From: an uncultured Spirochaetaceae bacterium
GTDB lineage: Bacteria > Spirochaetota > Spirochaetia > Sphaerochaetales > Sphaerochaetaceae
Length of the DNA stretch: 17,160 bases
Assembly: GCA_946414625.1 (NCBI GenBank)
Contig: CAMKPI010000019.1
Coordinates: forward strand, 1 to 17,160
Direction of reading: 5' to 3'
Part shown: positions 6,349-13,318 of the stretch, piece by piece
How positions within the stretch are numbered: position 1 is the first letter of the stretch
Layout of the letters: each line of letters begins with the position of its first letter
Position numbers and translations under genes: made by a program
Notes under the pieces: model-generated
Seen by the model: only the letters and a program-made list of their open reading frames with translations
Databases searched by the model: none
Told to the model about the DNA's origin: nothing

Positions 6349-7947
6349 ATGAACTACAGCGATTTTTGGGCAATTTTAGGTTCTGGAACACGGAAAGTGG
6401 AAAGCGGCACCGCAGAGTCGCGGGAAGAGCCGGATGTCGTTGTGTCTGTTTCGGAGGCTGCGACTGCGGAGAGTAGTCCTGGTTTTTCGTCCACAGAAGA
6501 GGTCGCTCCGTCCACGGCGGATTCTGCTATTGAAGCCTCGGAGTCATCTTTTGGGGACGGTGTGGCGAGTCAGGAGAGCGGAGACCCGGCGGCGGCCGTT
6601 GAGGCTCCGCAGGATGGCGGGGATTCCGACTGGAGTGAAGCGATTTACGACGAGTCGGACGAAAATGACGATTCTGCCGGAGATGTGGATCATTCAGAGA
6701 TAAATCCAGACACGTATTCATATATGGTGGACGACAGCGCGTCTGATGGCGAACTGCTGGAAGAGCAGGATGAAATAGACGATTCTGCCGTAGTGGTGGA
6801 CCATTCAGAGATAAATCCTGACACGTATTCATATATGGTAGACGACAGCGCGTCCGATGGTGAACTGCTGGAAGAGCAGGATGAAATAGACGATGACGAG
6901 TCGGATGCGGACGGCGAGGCAGAGGCTGGCTCCACAGACGGTGATGAGAGGATCGACGATACCGCGATGTATGACGGAGGCTCTCTGTTCGAGCTCGACA
7001 CTGAAGATGATGCGGACTCGCCCTCCGATGCGGGGTTAACGACCGAATCTGAAAATCCAGCGGGCTCTGCTGAGTCTTTGCAGGAAAAGTTCCATACGCC
7101 TGAAACTTCCGACGTGGCACTTAACGGAAATGAGACTGTTTCGGAATCAGCCTATCCGGCAGAATCCGGTACGGCGGTGCCCGGTCTGAACGAGAAGGTT
7201 GAAGTCGGCACGAATGGAAGTGCCGGAAGTGAACTCGACGCGAGCGAGGATCCTATTATAGATCAAGGCTCTGCGGTAGAAGCCCACGGCGTTGAGCATG
7301 CTGTGAATGGTAATACCGGAAGTGGACCCGCCGTGAACGAAGACCCTGCTGTTAATCCAGATGCCTCGGGAGAGGCTAACGCCGTTGAAGCTGCCGTGAG
7401 CGAGGATCCTATTATAGATCAACGCTCTGCTGGAGAAGCCCAAGGCGTTGAACCCACCGTGAACGGAAGTCTTGGCAGTGACCCCGCTCTGAGCGAAAAA
7501 GCCGCATCTCACAGCCTCTCGTATGAGGATATACCTCTTTTCAGAGAGATATTCCGAGAAGTACCGACGGACTCTCCGTTTGGTGAATTTGTCAAATCTT
7601 TACATGAAAAAGACTTGTATGACCTTGATGATTACATCATGAAGGCTGTGTCCGCAAGGATCGCGGACGGACGTGACAAGATGTTCAACACTCCGGGTGC
7701 GGACATAACGGTGTCTATTCTGGGAGGCGCAGAAGATGACATGCTTTCCGACATGAGGCGGGAGAGTGTGGCGAGTCAGATGATTCTGGCCGGAAAAGCG
7801 TCGTGGACCCATGTGAAGCTCTATTTTGATTCCTACGGACAGTTGGAGACCGCCCGAACTGAGACTATCACCGAGGAAAGTTTCACGCCGGGAGAATGGA
7901 AAATTGCCAGGGACCTTGCGTTTAAGTCATACTTCGCAAGGAAATAG
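6349..7947 (+). CDS. acidic repeat-rich protein of unknown function
   Basis: Not recognised. The protein has 532 residues and no signal peptide or membrane segment. Three parts are visible. There is a short N-terminus, MNYSDFWAILGSG. Residues about 20-385 are very rich in Asp, Glu, Ser, Ala and Gly and almost certainly disordered. Residues about 389-532 form a normal-composition C-terminal domain starting YEDIPLFREIFREVP and ending EWKIARDLAFKSYFARK. The acidic part holds a 37-residue tandem duplication (108-181) and looser SEDPIIDQ repeats from 299 on. The ATG at 6349 is preferred over a TTG at 6334 because GGCGGGA precedes it. The frame is intact over 1.6 kb and ends in a coherent domain, so it is a real gene. 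A cytoplasmic, possibly phosphorylatable scaffold is conceivable but not shown. Confidence 0.75.
   Translation: MNYSDFWAILGSGTRKVESGTAESREEPDVVVSVSEAATAESSPGFSSTEEVAPSTADSAIEASESSFGDGVASQESGDPAAAVEAPQDGGDSDWSEAIYDESDENDDSAGDVDHSEINPDTYSYMVDDSASDGELLEEQDEIDDSAVVVDHSEINPDTYSYMVDDSASDGELLEEQDEIDDDESDADGEAEAGSTDGDERIDDTAMYDGGSLFELDTEDDADSPSDAGLTTESENPAGSAESLQEKFHTPETSDVALNGNETVSESAYPAESGTAVPGLNEKVEVGTNGSAGSELDASEDPIIDQGSAVEAHGVEHAVNGNTGSGPAVNEDPAVNPDASGEANAVEAAVSEDPIIDQRSAGEAQGVEPTVNGSLGSDPALSEKAASHSLSYEDIPLFREIFREVPTDSPFGEFVKSLHEKDLYDLDDYIMKAVSARIADGRDKMFNTPGADITVSILGGAEDDMLSDMRRESVASQMILAGKASWTHVKLYFDSYGQLETARTETITEESFTPGEWKIARDLAFKSYFARK
6670..6891 (+). repeat. two tandem copies of a 111-bp in-frame repeat
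   Basis: Copies at 6670-6780 and 6781-6891 differ at about eight positions. The four differences in the second part (CCA/CCT, GTG/GTA, TCT/TCC, GGC/GGT) are all silent. Each encodes 37 residues containing DHSEINPDTYSYMVDDSASD. The silent-site bias indicates selection on the protein after duplication. Confidence 0.92.
7243..7500 (+). repeat. degenerate protein-level repeats (SEDPIIDQ units)
   Basis: A block beginning AGCGAGGATCCTATTATAGA at 7243 recurs at 7399, 156 bases (52 codons) later. Between them a shorter, diverged unit begins NEDPAVNPDASGEANAVE. The consensus is SEDPIIDQxSAxEAxGVExxVNG, inside the acidic protein. Confidence 0.75.
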
Positions 7948-8000
7948 GGGACGCCCAAAAAATATGGACTTTCCCTTGTAAAAAAAAAATCAAATTTTGG

Positions 8001-8029
8001 TTGACACTTGATAGCAATTTAATTATAAT
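8001..8029 (+). promoter_or_regulatory. consensus sigma-70 promoter of the DUF1538-PII unit
   Basis: A perfect TTGACA (8001-8006), a 17-base spacer and a perfect TATAAT (8024-8029), with A/T-rich sequence just upstream (7979-7999) resembling an UP element. Transcription would start near 8036, leaving about 14 bases before the ATG at 8050. Full consensus implies strong basal transcription unless repressed. Confidence 0.88.
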
Positions 8030-8049
8030 CACAATCAGATAGGTGAATA

Positions 8050-9588
8050 ATGGATTTTCTTGAAAAACTGAAAGAGACCATAACCTCTGTGCTCCCCGTT
8101 GCGCTGGTCGTTCTTATTCTCAACTTTACAATAGCGCCGATCGGGGATCATCTTGTTCCGTTCCTTGCAGGGACGGTATTTCTTGTAATAGGGCTTGCTC
8201 TGTTTCTCACCGGCACGGATGTTGGTATGACGCCTATAGGCGAGAAGCTGGGCTCTGTACTCGCCGGCAGCAGGAGCCTCTGGTTCATCCTTGCCACAGG
8301 ACTTGTCATCGGGTTCGCTGTAACATTCGCGGAGCCGGATGTGTCTGTTCTCGCCAGCCAGGTGCACAGCATAAACTCCGCAGTGAATCCGAGAATCCTG
8401 ATCCTCTTTATTGCTGTAGGGCTAGGCCTTTTTGTGGACACAGGGCTGTTGCGTGTGCTGAAACAAGTGCCTCTAAGGTATACTTTCCTTTTATTCTATG
8501 GAGTAATCCTTGTTTCCACGTGCTTCATCGGTCAGAATATGGCGTCGATTTCTTTCGACGCGTCAGGATCTACAACTGGTCCGCTCGCGTCTCCGTTCAT
8601 CCTGGCAATTGGTTTGGGTGTGGCGTCGTCTGCAAAAACAAAGGAGGATTCCTCGTTTGGACTCACTGGCGTGGCTTCCATGGGCCCCATCATAGCCGTG
8701 GCTGTTATGGCGCTGTTGGCTTCAATGGGCTCTTCCGGCGTGGAGGAAGGTGCCCCGGCTGGTTTGAATCCTGAAGAACTGGGACGCGAGACTCTCTTCG
8801 GAGCGGCGTCAAATATGGCAAAGCAGACTGCAATCGGATTTGCTCCCCTTGTTGCAATAATACTTGTCCTCCAGTTTACGGTGATGCATTTTCCGAAAAT
8901 CCGTTTCAGGAAAATCGTGATGGGAATCATCTATGCGTTCGTAGGGATAGTGATTTTCCTCACCGGAGTGGAATACGGGTTCAAGGATGTTGGGAAGATT
9001 CTCGGAGATTTGATTTCCGCCCGGTATCCTCACGCGGTGTTTCTTCTCATATCCCTTGTGTTCGGTGCCATTGTTGTTCTTGCCGAGCCTGCTGTCTGGG
9101 TTTTGACAAAGCAGGTGGAGACAGTCACAGCAGGGATCATAAAGAAAAAGACCGTCATGATGTTCCTTTGCATAGGTGTGTCGGTTGCGGTAGTCCTTGC
9201 CTCTGCCCGGGCGATTTACAACATCAATTATCTGTGGTTTATTTTTGCGGCGGTTGGGACAAGTCTTGTGCTGTCATTCTTTTGCCCGCCGCTTTTTGTC
9301 GGGATTGCCTTCGACTCCGGCGGGGTTGCTTCCGGTCCCATGAGCACGACTTTCGTACTGTCGTTTGCAATGGGAGCGTCTGTGAGTGCTGATATGGCCT
9401 TCGGTGTGGTGGGTTTGATTGCTATGGCTCCCCTTGTTTCGGTTCAGATTTTGGGAATCATGTTCAAGGTGAAGCAGCGCAGGCATTTGGAGAAAGGAGC
9501 CGAGTACGGTGCCGGCACGGGTTCTGTCGGGAACGGGATTCCTGCTGCAGGCGGATCGGCATCCAATGAAACTGGGGGGAATGCATGA
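8050..9588 (+). CDS. DUF1538-family polytopic membrane protein, duplicated, putative transporter
   Basis: A 512-residue integral membrane protein with roughly a dozen hydrophobic segments and an internal duplication offset by about 251 residues. Matching segments are FLTGTDVGM (52-60) and FLTGVEYGF (303-311), FAEPDVSVLASQV (93-105) and LAEPAVWVLTKQV (344-356), and ISFDASGSTTGPLASPF (167-183) and IAFDSGGVASGPMSTTF (419-435). This matches the DUF1538 family (PF07556), whose function is not established; conserved acidic and Gly/Ser motifs in membrane segments fit a transporter. Residues about 485-512 form a Gly/Ala/Ser-rich tail. AGGTG lies five bases before the ATG. The next gene overlaps by ATGA, so the two are translationally coupled. 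The PII-like partner suggests ligand-gated control of transport, which is inference. Confidence 0.85.
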   Translation: MDFLEKLKETITSVLPVALVVLILNFTIAPIGDHLVPFLAGTVFLVIGLALFLTGTDVGMTPIGEKLGSVLAGSRSLWFILATGLVIGFAVTFAEPDVSVLASQVHSINSAVNPRILILFIAVGLGLFVDTGLLRVLKQVPLRYTFLLFYGVILVSTCFIGQNMASISFDASGSTTGPLASPFILAIGLGVASSAKTKEDSSFGLTGVASMGPIIAVAVMALLASMGSSGVEEGAPAGLNPEELGRETLFGAASNMAKQTAIGFAPLVAIILVLQFTVMHFPKIRFRKIVMGIIYAFVGIVIFLTGVEYGFKDVGKILGDLISARYPHAVFLLISLVFGAIVVLAEPAVWVLTKQVETVTAGIIKKKTVMMFLCIGVSVAVVLASARAIYNINYLWFIFAAVGTSLVLSFFCPPLFVGIAFDSGGVASGPMSTTFVLSFAMGASVSADMAFGVVGLIAMAPLVSVQILGIMFKVKQRRHLEKGAEYGAGTGSVGNGIPAAGGSASNETGGNA

Positions 9589-10295
9589 CGATACTCACAA
9601 ACAACCTGATGTATTCCATAGTGGGTCGCGGGCAGGCTGACTTGTTCGTGAAGATTGCGCAGGACTGCGGTGTGTCCGGAGGAACGGTTGTACAGGCAAT
9701 GGGAACCGCCTCCTCGTCGATTCTCCGGCTTTTGGGTCTGGGCGACAAGAGTAAGGAAATCGTTCTGAACGTGGTTGACATTAAGAAGGCGCATGCTGTG
9801 ATCGAAAAGGCAAAGGCGGATCCGAAAATAATGGGTGTGAGCGCGATTCTGGGCAGCGGCTCCGCCGATGATGACATATCAGCCGTCTCAAAGGCGGAAA
9901 GCGGCTCCGCCGAGATGCCGGATCAGGATGGACCCGTGGCTGGAACATCTCAGGTAGGCGGGAAAGGAGAGGGAACGATGGACAAGAAATGGAAGATGAT
10001 AACGATTATCGTGAACAAAGGATATGCTGACGACATCATGGACACCGCCCGCAAGGTCGGAGCGTCCGGAGGCACTGTGACAAATGCCCGCGGCACGGCG
10101 CCAAAGGGGCAGGAGGAGCGTTTCCTGGGTATCACCATCGTTCCCGAGAAGGAGATGATATTCATCCTTGCGGAAAGGTCCGAGGCGGACGGAATAGTGG
10201 ATGCGATCCAAAAGATGGACTGTCTTCAGGAGAAAGGGATCGGAATAATATTCACCCAGGATGTGGTGGATTTCGTGAACCTCGGCGGCAAATAG
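9585..10295 (+). CDS. tandem double PII-like regulatory protein
   Basis: A 236-residue protein with two PII-like (GlnB/GlnK superfamily) ferredoxin-like domains. Domain 1 (about 8-90) carries SIVGRGQADLFVKIAQDCGVSGGTVVQAMG. Domain 2 (about 137-232) carries TIIVNKGYADDIMDTARKVGASGGTVTNARG. Both match the PII pattern of a first strand, helix and GGTVxxARG before the T-loop. PII proteins bind ATP/ADP and small metabolites and usually control ammonium or other transporters. Here the T-loops are short or diverged and neither shows the uridylylated Tyr of enteric GlnB. A flexible linker (91-131) holds a duplicated SGSA. It overlaps the DUF1538 gene by four bases (ATGA), preceded by GGGGGAA. An internal ATG at 9978 has an excellent ribosome binding site. 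PII-related is confident; the ligand is unknown. Confidence 0.85.
   Translation: MTILTNNLMYSIVGRGQADLFVKIAQDCGVSGGTVVQAMGTASSSILRLLGLGDKSKEIVLNVVDIKKAHAVIEKAKADPKIMGVSAILGSGSADDDISAVSKAESGSAEMPDQDGPVAGTSQVGGKGEGTMDKKWKMITIIVNKGYADDIMDTARKVGASGGTVTNARGTAPKGQEERFLGITIVPEKEMIFILAERSEADGIVDAIQKMDCLQEKGIGIIFTQDVVDFVNLGGK
9964..9980 (+). promoter_or_regulatory. internal ribosome binding site and ATG inside the double-PII gene
   Basis: AAGGAG (9964-9969) followed eight bases later by an in-frame ATG (9978-9980). Translation from here yields a 105-residue protein starting MDKKWKMITIIVNKG, which is exactly a stand-alone PII-like domain with a natural N-terminus. The arrangement suggests either two products from one frame or a recent fusion of two adjacent PII genes by loss of a stop. 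Confidence 0.6.
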
Positions 10296-10354
10296 GGCAA
10301 GATTGTCAGGTGTGACGGCTTCTCGCGAATTGCAAAAGGTCGTATCTTGCAAGA

Positions 10355-10383
10355 TTGACATATTGCTTTGTAATGAAAATAAT
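10355..10383 (+). promoter_or_regulatory. promoter of ppdK
   Basis: A perfect TTGACA (10355-10360), a 17-base spacer and AATAAT (10378-10383; five of six match TATAAT). Transcription would start near 10390, giving a leader of about 128 nt before the ATG at 10519. Confidence 0.75.
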
Positions 10384-10390
10384 TGATTGA

Positions 10391-10483
10391 GCACCGCTCT
10401 GGTCTCTTCGGCGTGTGGCGGAAGGCTGGTTTGCAGAGCGATCCTGTTTTTCGGCTGTCGGACAGATGACCGGACTGCGGTGC
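10391..10483 (+). promoter_or_regulatory. possible structured 5' leader of ppdK
   Basis: GCACCGC (10391-10397) pairs with GCGGTGC (10477-10483), and inside it GGTC (10401-10404) pairs with GACC (10468-10471). The enclosed stretch can form small hairpins, CTTC/GAAG near 10407-10424 and CTGT/ACAG near 10455-10465. The pairing begins almost at the predicted transcript start. It resembles no riboswitch class I can name. Confidence 0.35.
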
Positions 10484-10518
10484 AGAGTTTGACCTAATTC
10501 TGGAATAAGGAAAAAAAT

Positions 10519-13224
10519 ATGGCAACAAAGAAAAAAATCACAAAATGGGTTTACTTCTTCGGAAACGGCGCCGCAGAGGGCACCGCGGGTATGAAGGAAA
10601 TCCTCGGAGGAAAGGGCGCAAACCTCGCCGAGATGACGAGCATCGGACTTCCCGTTCCCGCCGGCTTCACGATTTCGACTGAAGCCTGCGATTATTTCAC
10701 GAAACACAACGGCGAGTATCCCTCAGGTCTGAAGGAAGAGGTTCTTCTTAACCTGAAGCAGCTTGAGAAGACAATGGACGCCCGCCTGGGAGATCCAAAA
10801 AAGCCGCTTCTTGTTTCCGTCCGATCCGGAGCCGCCCAGTCGATGCCTGGCATGATGGACACAGTCCTGAACCTGGGGCTCACACCCGACACTGTGGAAG
10901 CCATGGCGAAGCTCACAAAGAATGAGCGCTTTGCCTGGGACAGTTACCGCCGTTTTATCCAAATGTTCGGAGATGTTGTCATGGGCGTGCCTCATGAGAA
11001 GTTCGAGGAGGCTATCCAGGATGTCAAGGACGAGGAGGAGCTCACTTGGGATTACGAGCTCACTGCCGAGCATCTGAAGGGTCTTGTGAAGCGTTACAAA
11101 CGGATTTACAAACGCCATACCGGTGAGGATTTCCCCATAGATCCTTATGATCAACTTTTCAAGGCAATCAACGCTGTTTTCGGATCCTGGAATAACGAGA
11201 GAGCCATCAAGTATAGACGTATGAACGACATCCGGGGACTTCTCGGAACCGCCGTGAACGTGCAGAGCATGGTGTTCGGAAATATGGGAGAGACAAGCGG
11301 CACGGGCGTTGCCTTCACCCGCGATCCGTCCACCGGTGACAACCATTTCTACGGCGAGTATCTGATGAACGCCCAGGGCGAGGATGTTGTTGCCGGAATC
11401 AGAACCCCGCAGCCGATTGAGACGCTTCGAAAGGTGAACCCCGGCGTGTACAAGCAGCTCTGCGACATCCGCGAGAAGCTCGAGAAGCATTACCACGACA
11501 TGCAGGACATGGAGTTCACGATTCAGGAAGGACACCTTTATATGCTCCAGACCCGCAGCGGTAAGCGGACGATTTTTAGCTGGCTTCGCAGCCAGGTGGA
11601 GATGGTTGAGGAAGGGCTCATCGACAAGAAAACCGCAGTGAGCCGTGTGCCTGCAGGCGAATTCAACAAGTTGTTTGCGCCGATTCTCGATGCAGGGCAA
11701 ATCAAGAAGGACGGTATCAAGCCGATGACGAACGGTCTGAATGCATCTCCCGGAGGTGCGTGCGGCCGCGTGGTGTTCAATGCGAAGGATGCCGAGAAAT
11801 GGGCGGAAGAGGGGCACGATGTGATTCTGGTGCGCCTTGAGACAAGTCCCGAGGACATCGGGGGAATGGCCGTGTCCAAGGGGATACTCACCTGCCGCGG
11901 AGGCATGACGAGCCACGCTGCAGTTGTGGCTCGTGGAATGGGTTGTCCGTGCGTGTCCGGAGCCGGCGACATCGTTGTGCATCCGAACAAGAAGTATATC
12001 GAGTGCGGCGGCACCATCCTGAAAGAGGGCGACTACATTTCGATTGACGGATTCTCCGGCGCTGTCTACGGACAGAAGATCGACGTGAAGCCGTCGGAGA
12101 TTGTCCAGGTTCTCAACGGCACGATGAAGGAGTCGGATTCTCCTGTGTTCCAGAACTACAAGAAGTTCATGAGCTACGTGGATGAGATCAAGACCATGGG
12201 CGTGCGTACAAATGCAGACACTCCTGCGGACACCCGCATGGCTGTGATGCTTGGTGCGGAGGGAATCGGTCTTTGCCGGACGGAGCACATGTTCTTCGGA
12301 GGCGACAGGATCACCAGCATGCGGCGGATGATTCTTGCCAATAACACGATTGAGAGGGAAAAGGCTCTTGCGGAGATCCTTCCGATGCAGAGGGACGATT
12401 TCGAGAAGATGTTCACCGAGCTGAACGGTCTGCCCGCAACAATCCGTCTTTTGGATCCTCCTCTTCATGAGTTCCTTCCGAACGACAGCACAACCCGCCA
12501 CGACCTTTCCCTGAAGCTTGGAATTCCGGTGGATGATATTGCCCGCCGGACCGCAGAGCTCCATGAGTTCAACCCGATGCTGGGCTTCCGCGGCTGCCGT
12601 CTTGCGATAATCTTTCCGGAGATTCTTCGGATGCAGGTCCGGGCAATCATAGAGGCTGCCATCAACGTCCAGAACAGGGGTGTCAAGGTGATGCCTGAGA
12701 TCATGATTCCGCTTGTGGGCATATACAAGGAGTTCGTATTCTGCAAGGAGCAGGCGGAAGCAGTGATAGAGAGCATTTTCAAGGAAAAGAACACCACCGT
12801 CCCGTACGAGATCGGAACGATGATCGAGGTTCCCCGCGCGGCTCTTACTGCCGATGAGATTGCAAAGGAGGCGGAGTTCTTCAGCTTCGGCACGAACGAC
12901 CTCACCCAGATGACTTGCGGCTTCAGCCGTGATGATGCTGCAAAATTCCTTGGGCACTATGTGAACGACGAGGACAAGCAGTTCTACGAGTACGATCCGT
13001 TCGCGACAATAGATGTGGACGGCGTTGGGAAGATTCTTTCGATGGCGGCTAAGCTCGGACGGTCAACGAACCCGAAGATCCGCCTCGGAATCTGCGGTGA
13101 GCACGGTGGAGATCCGAAGACAATCGCTTTCTGCCAGCAGGTGGGGCTCAACTATGTTTCGTGCAGCCCGTACAGGGTTCCGATTGCCCGTCTTGCGGCG
13201 GCTCAGGCGGTCATCAACGAATAA
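10519..13224 (+). CDS. ppdK: pyruvate, phosphate dikinase
   Basis: Cytoplasmic enzyme interconverting pyruvate, ATP and phosphate with PEP, AMP and pyrophosphate. In many anaerobes it runs in the glycolytic or gluconeogenic direction in place of pyruvate kinase or PEP synthase. The 901 residues are normal length. Domains in order: N-terminal nucleotide-binding domain with GGKGANLAEMTSIGLPVPAGF (30-50) and SVRSGAAQSMPGMMDTVLNLG (100-120); the swivelling phosphohistidine domain with catalytic H466 in GGMTSHAAVVARGMGCP; the C-terminal TIM-barrel PEP/pyruvate domain with GICGEHGGDP and acid-base C882 in SCSPYRVPIARLAAAQA. The start has AAGGAA upstream and the protein begins with the expected VYFFGNG segment. 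It is flanked by its own promoter and a perfect terminator, so probably monocistronic. Confidence 0.97.
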   Translation: MATKKKITKWVYFFGNGAAEGTAGMKEILGGKGANLAEMTSIGLPVPAGFTISTEACDYFTKHNGEYPSGLKEEVLLNLKQLEKTMDARLGDPKKPLLVSVRSGAAQSMPGMMDTVLNLGLTPDTVEAMAKLTKNERFAWDSYRRFIQMFGDVVMGVPHEKFEEAIQDVKDEEELTWDYELTAEHLKGLVKRYKRIYKRHTGEDFPIDPYDQLFKAINAVFGSWNNERAIKYRRMNDIRGLLGTAVNVQSMVFGNMGETSGTGVAFTRDPSTGDNHFYGEYLMNAQGEDVVAGIRTPQPIETLRKVNPGVYKQLCDIREKLEKHYHDMQDMEFTIQEGHLYMLQTRSGKRTIFSWLRSQVEMVEEGLIDKKTAVSRVPAGEFNKLFAPILDAGQIKKDGIKPMTNGLNASPGGACGRVVFNAKDAEKWAEEGHDVILVRLETSPEDIGGMAVSKGILTCRGGMTSHAAVVARGMGCPCVSGAGDIVVHPNKKYIECGGTILKEGDYISIDGFSGAVYGQKIDVKPSEIVQVLNGTMKESDSPVFQNYKKFMSYVDEIKTMGVRTNADTPADTRMAVMLGAEGIGLCRTEHMFFGGDRITSMRRMILANNTIEREKALAEILPMQRDDFEKMFTELNGLPATIRLLDPPLHEFLPNDSTTRHDLSLKLGIPVDDIARRTAELHEFNPMLGFRGCRLAIIFPEILRMQVRAIIEAAINVQNRGVKVMPEIMIPLVGIYKEFVFCKEQAEAVIESIFKEKNTTVPYEIGTMIEVPRAALTADEIAKEAEFFSFGTNDLTQMTCGFSRDDAAKFLGHYVNDEDKQFYEYDPFATIDVDGVGKILSMAAKLGRSTNPKIRLGICGEHGGDPKTIAFCQQVGLNYVSCSPYRVPIARLAAAQAVINE

Positions 13225-13270
13225 GGATGCGTTGAATAGCTGTGCGCATGTCTTTAGTGTATAAGTGATC

Positions 13271-13303
13271 GACGGGTTGCCGCTTTGCGGCAACCCGTCT
13301 TTA
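13271..13303 (+). terminator. intrinsic terminator of ppdK
   Basis: A perfect 13-bp stem GACGGGTTGCCGC / GCGGCAACCCGTC with a TTT loop, followed by TTTA. It lies 46 bases after the ppdK stop. The T run is short but the stem is strong. Confidence 0.85.
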
Positions 13304-13318
13304 TGGTGCCTATCGTTT

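Noticed and set aside
10723..12957. A 744-codon open frame on the - strand inside ppdK
   Set aside because: It is fully antisense to an unmistakable ppdK, has no recognisable domain, and is His/Leu/Arg-rich as expected from the reverse of GC-biased codons. Long antisense frames are common in such genes.
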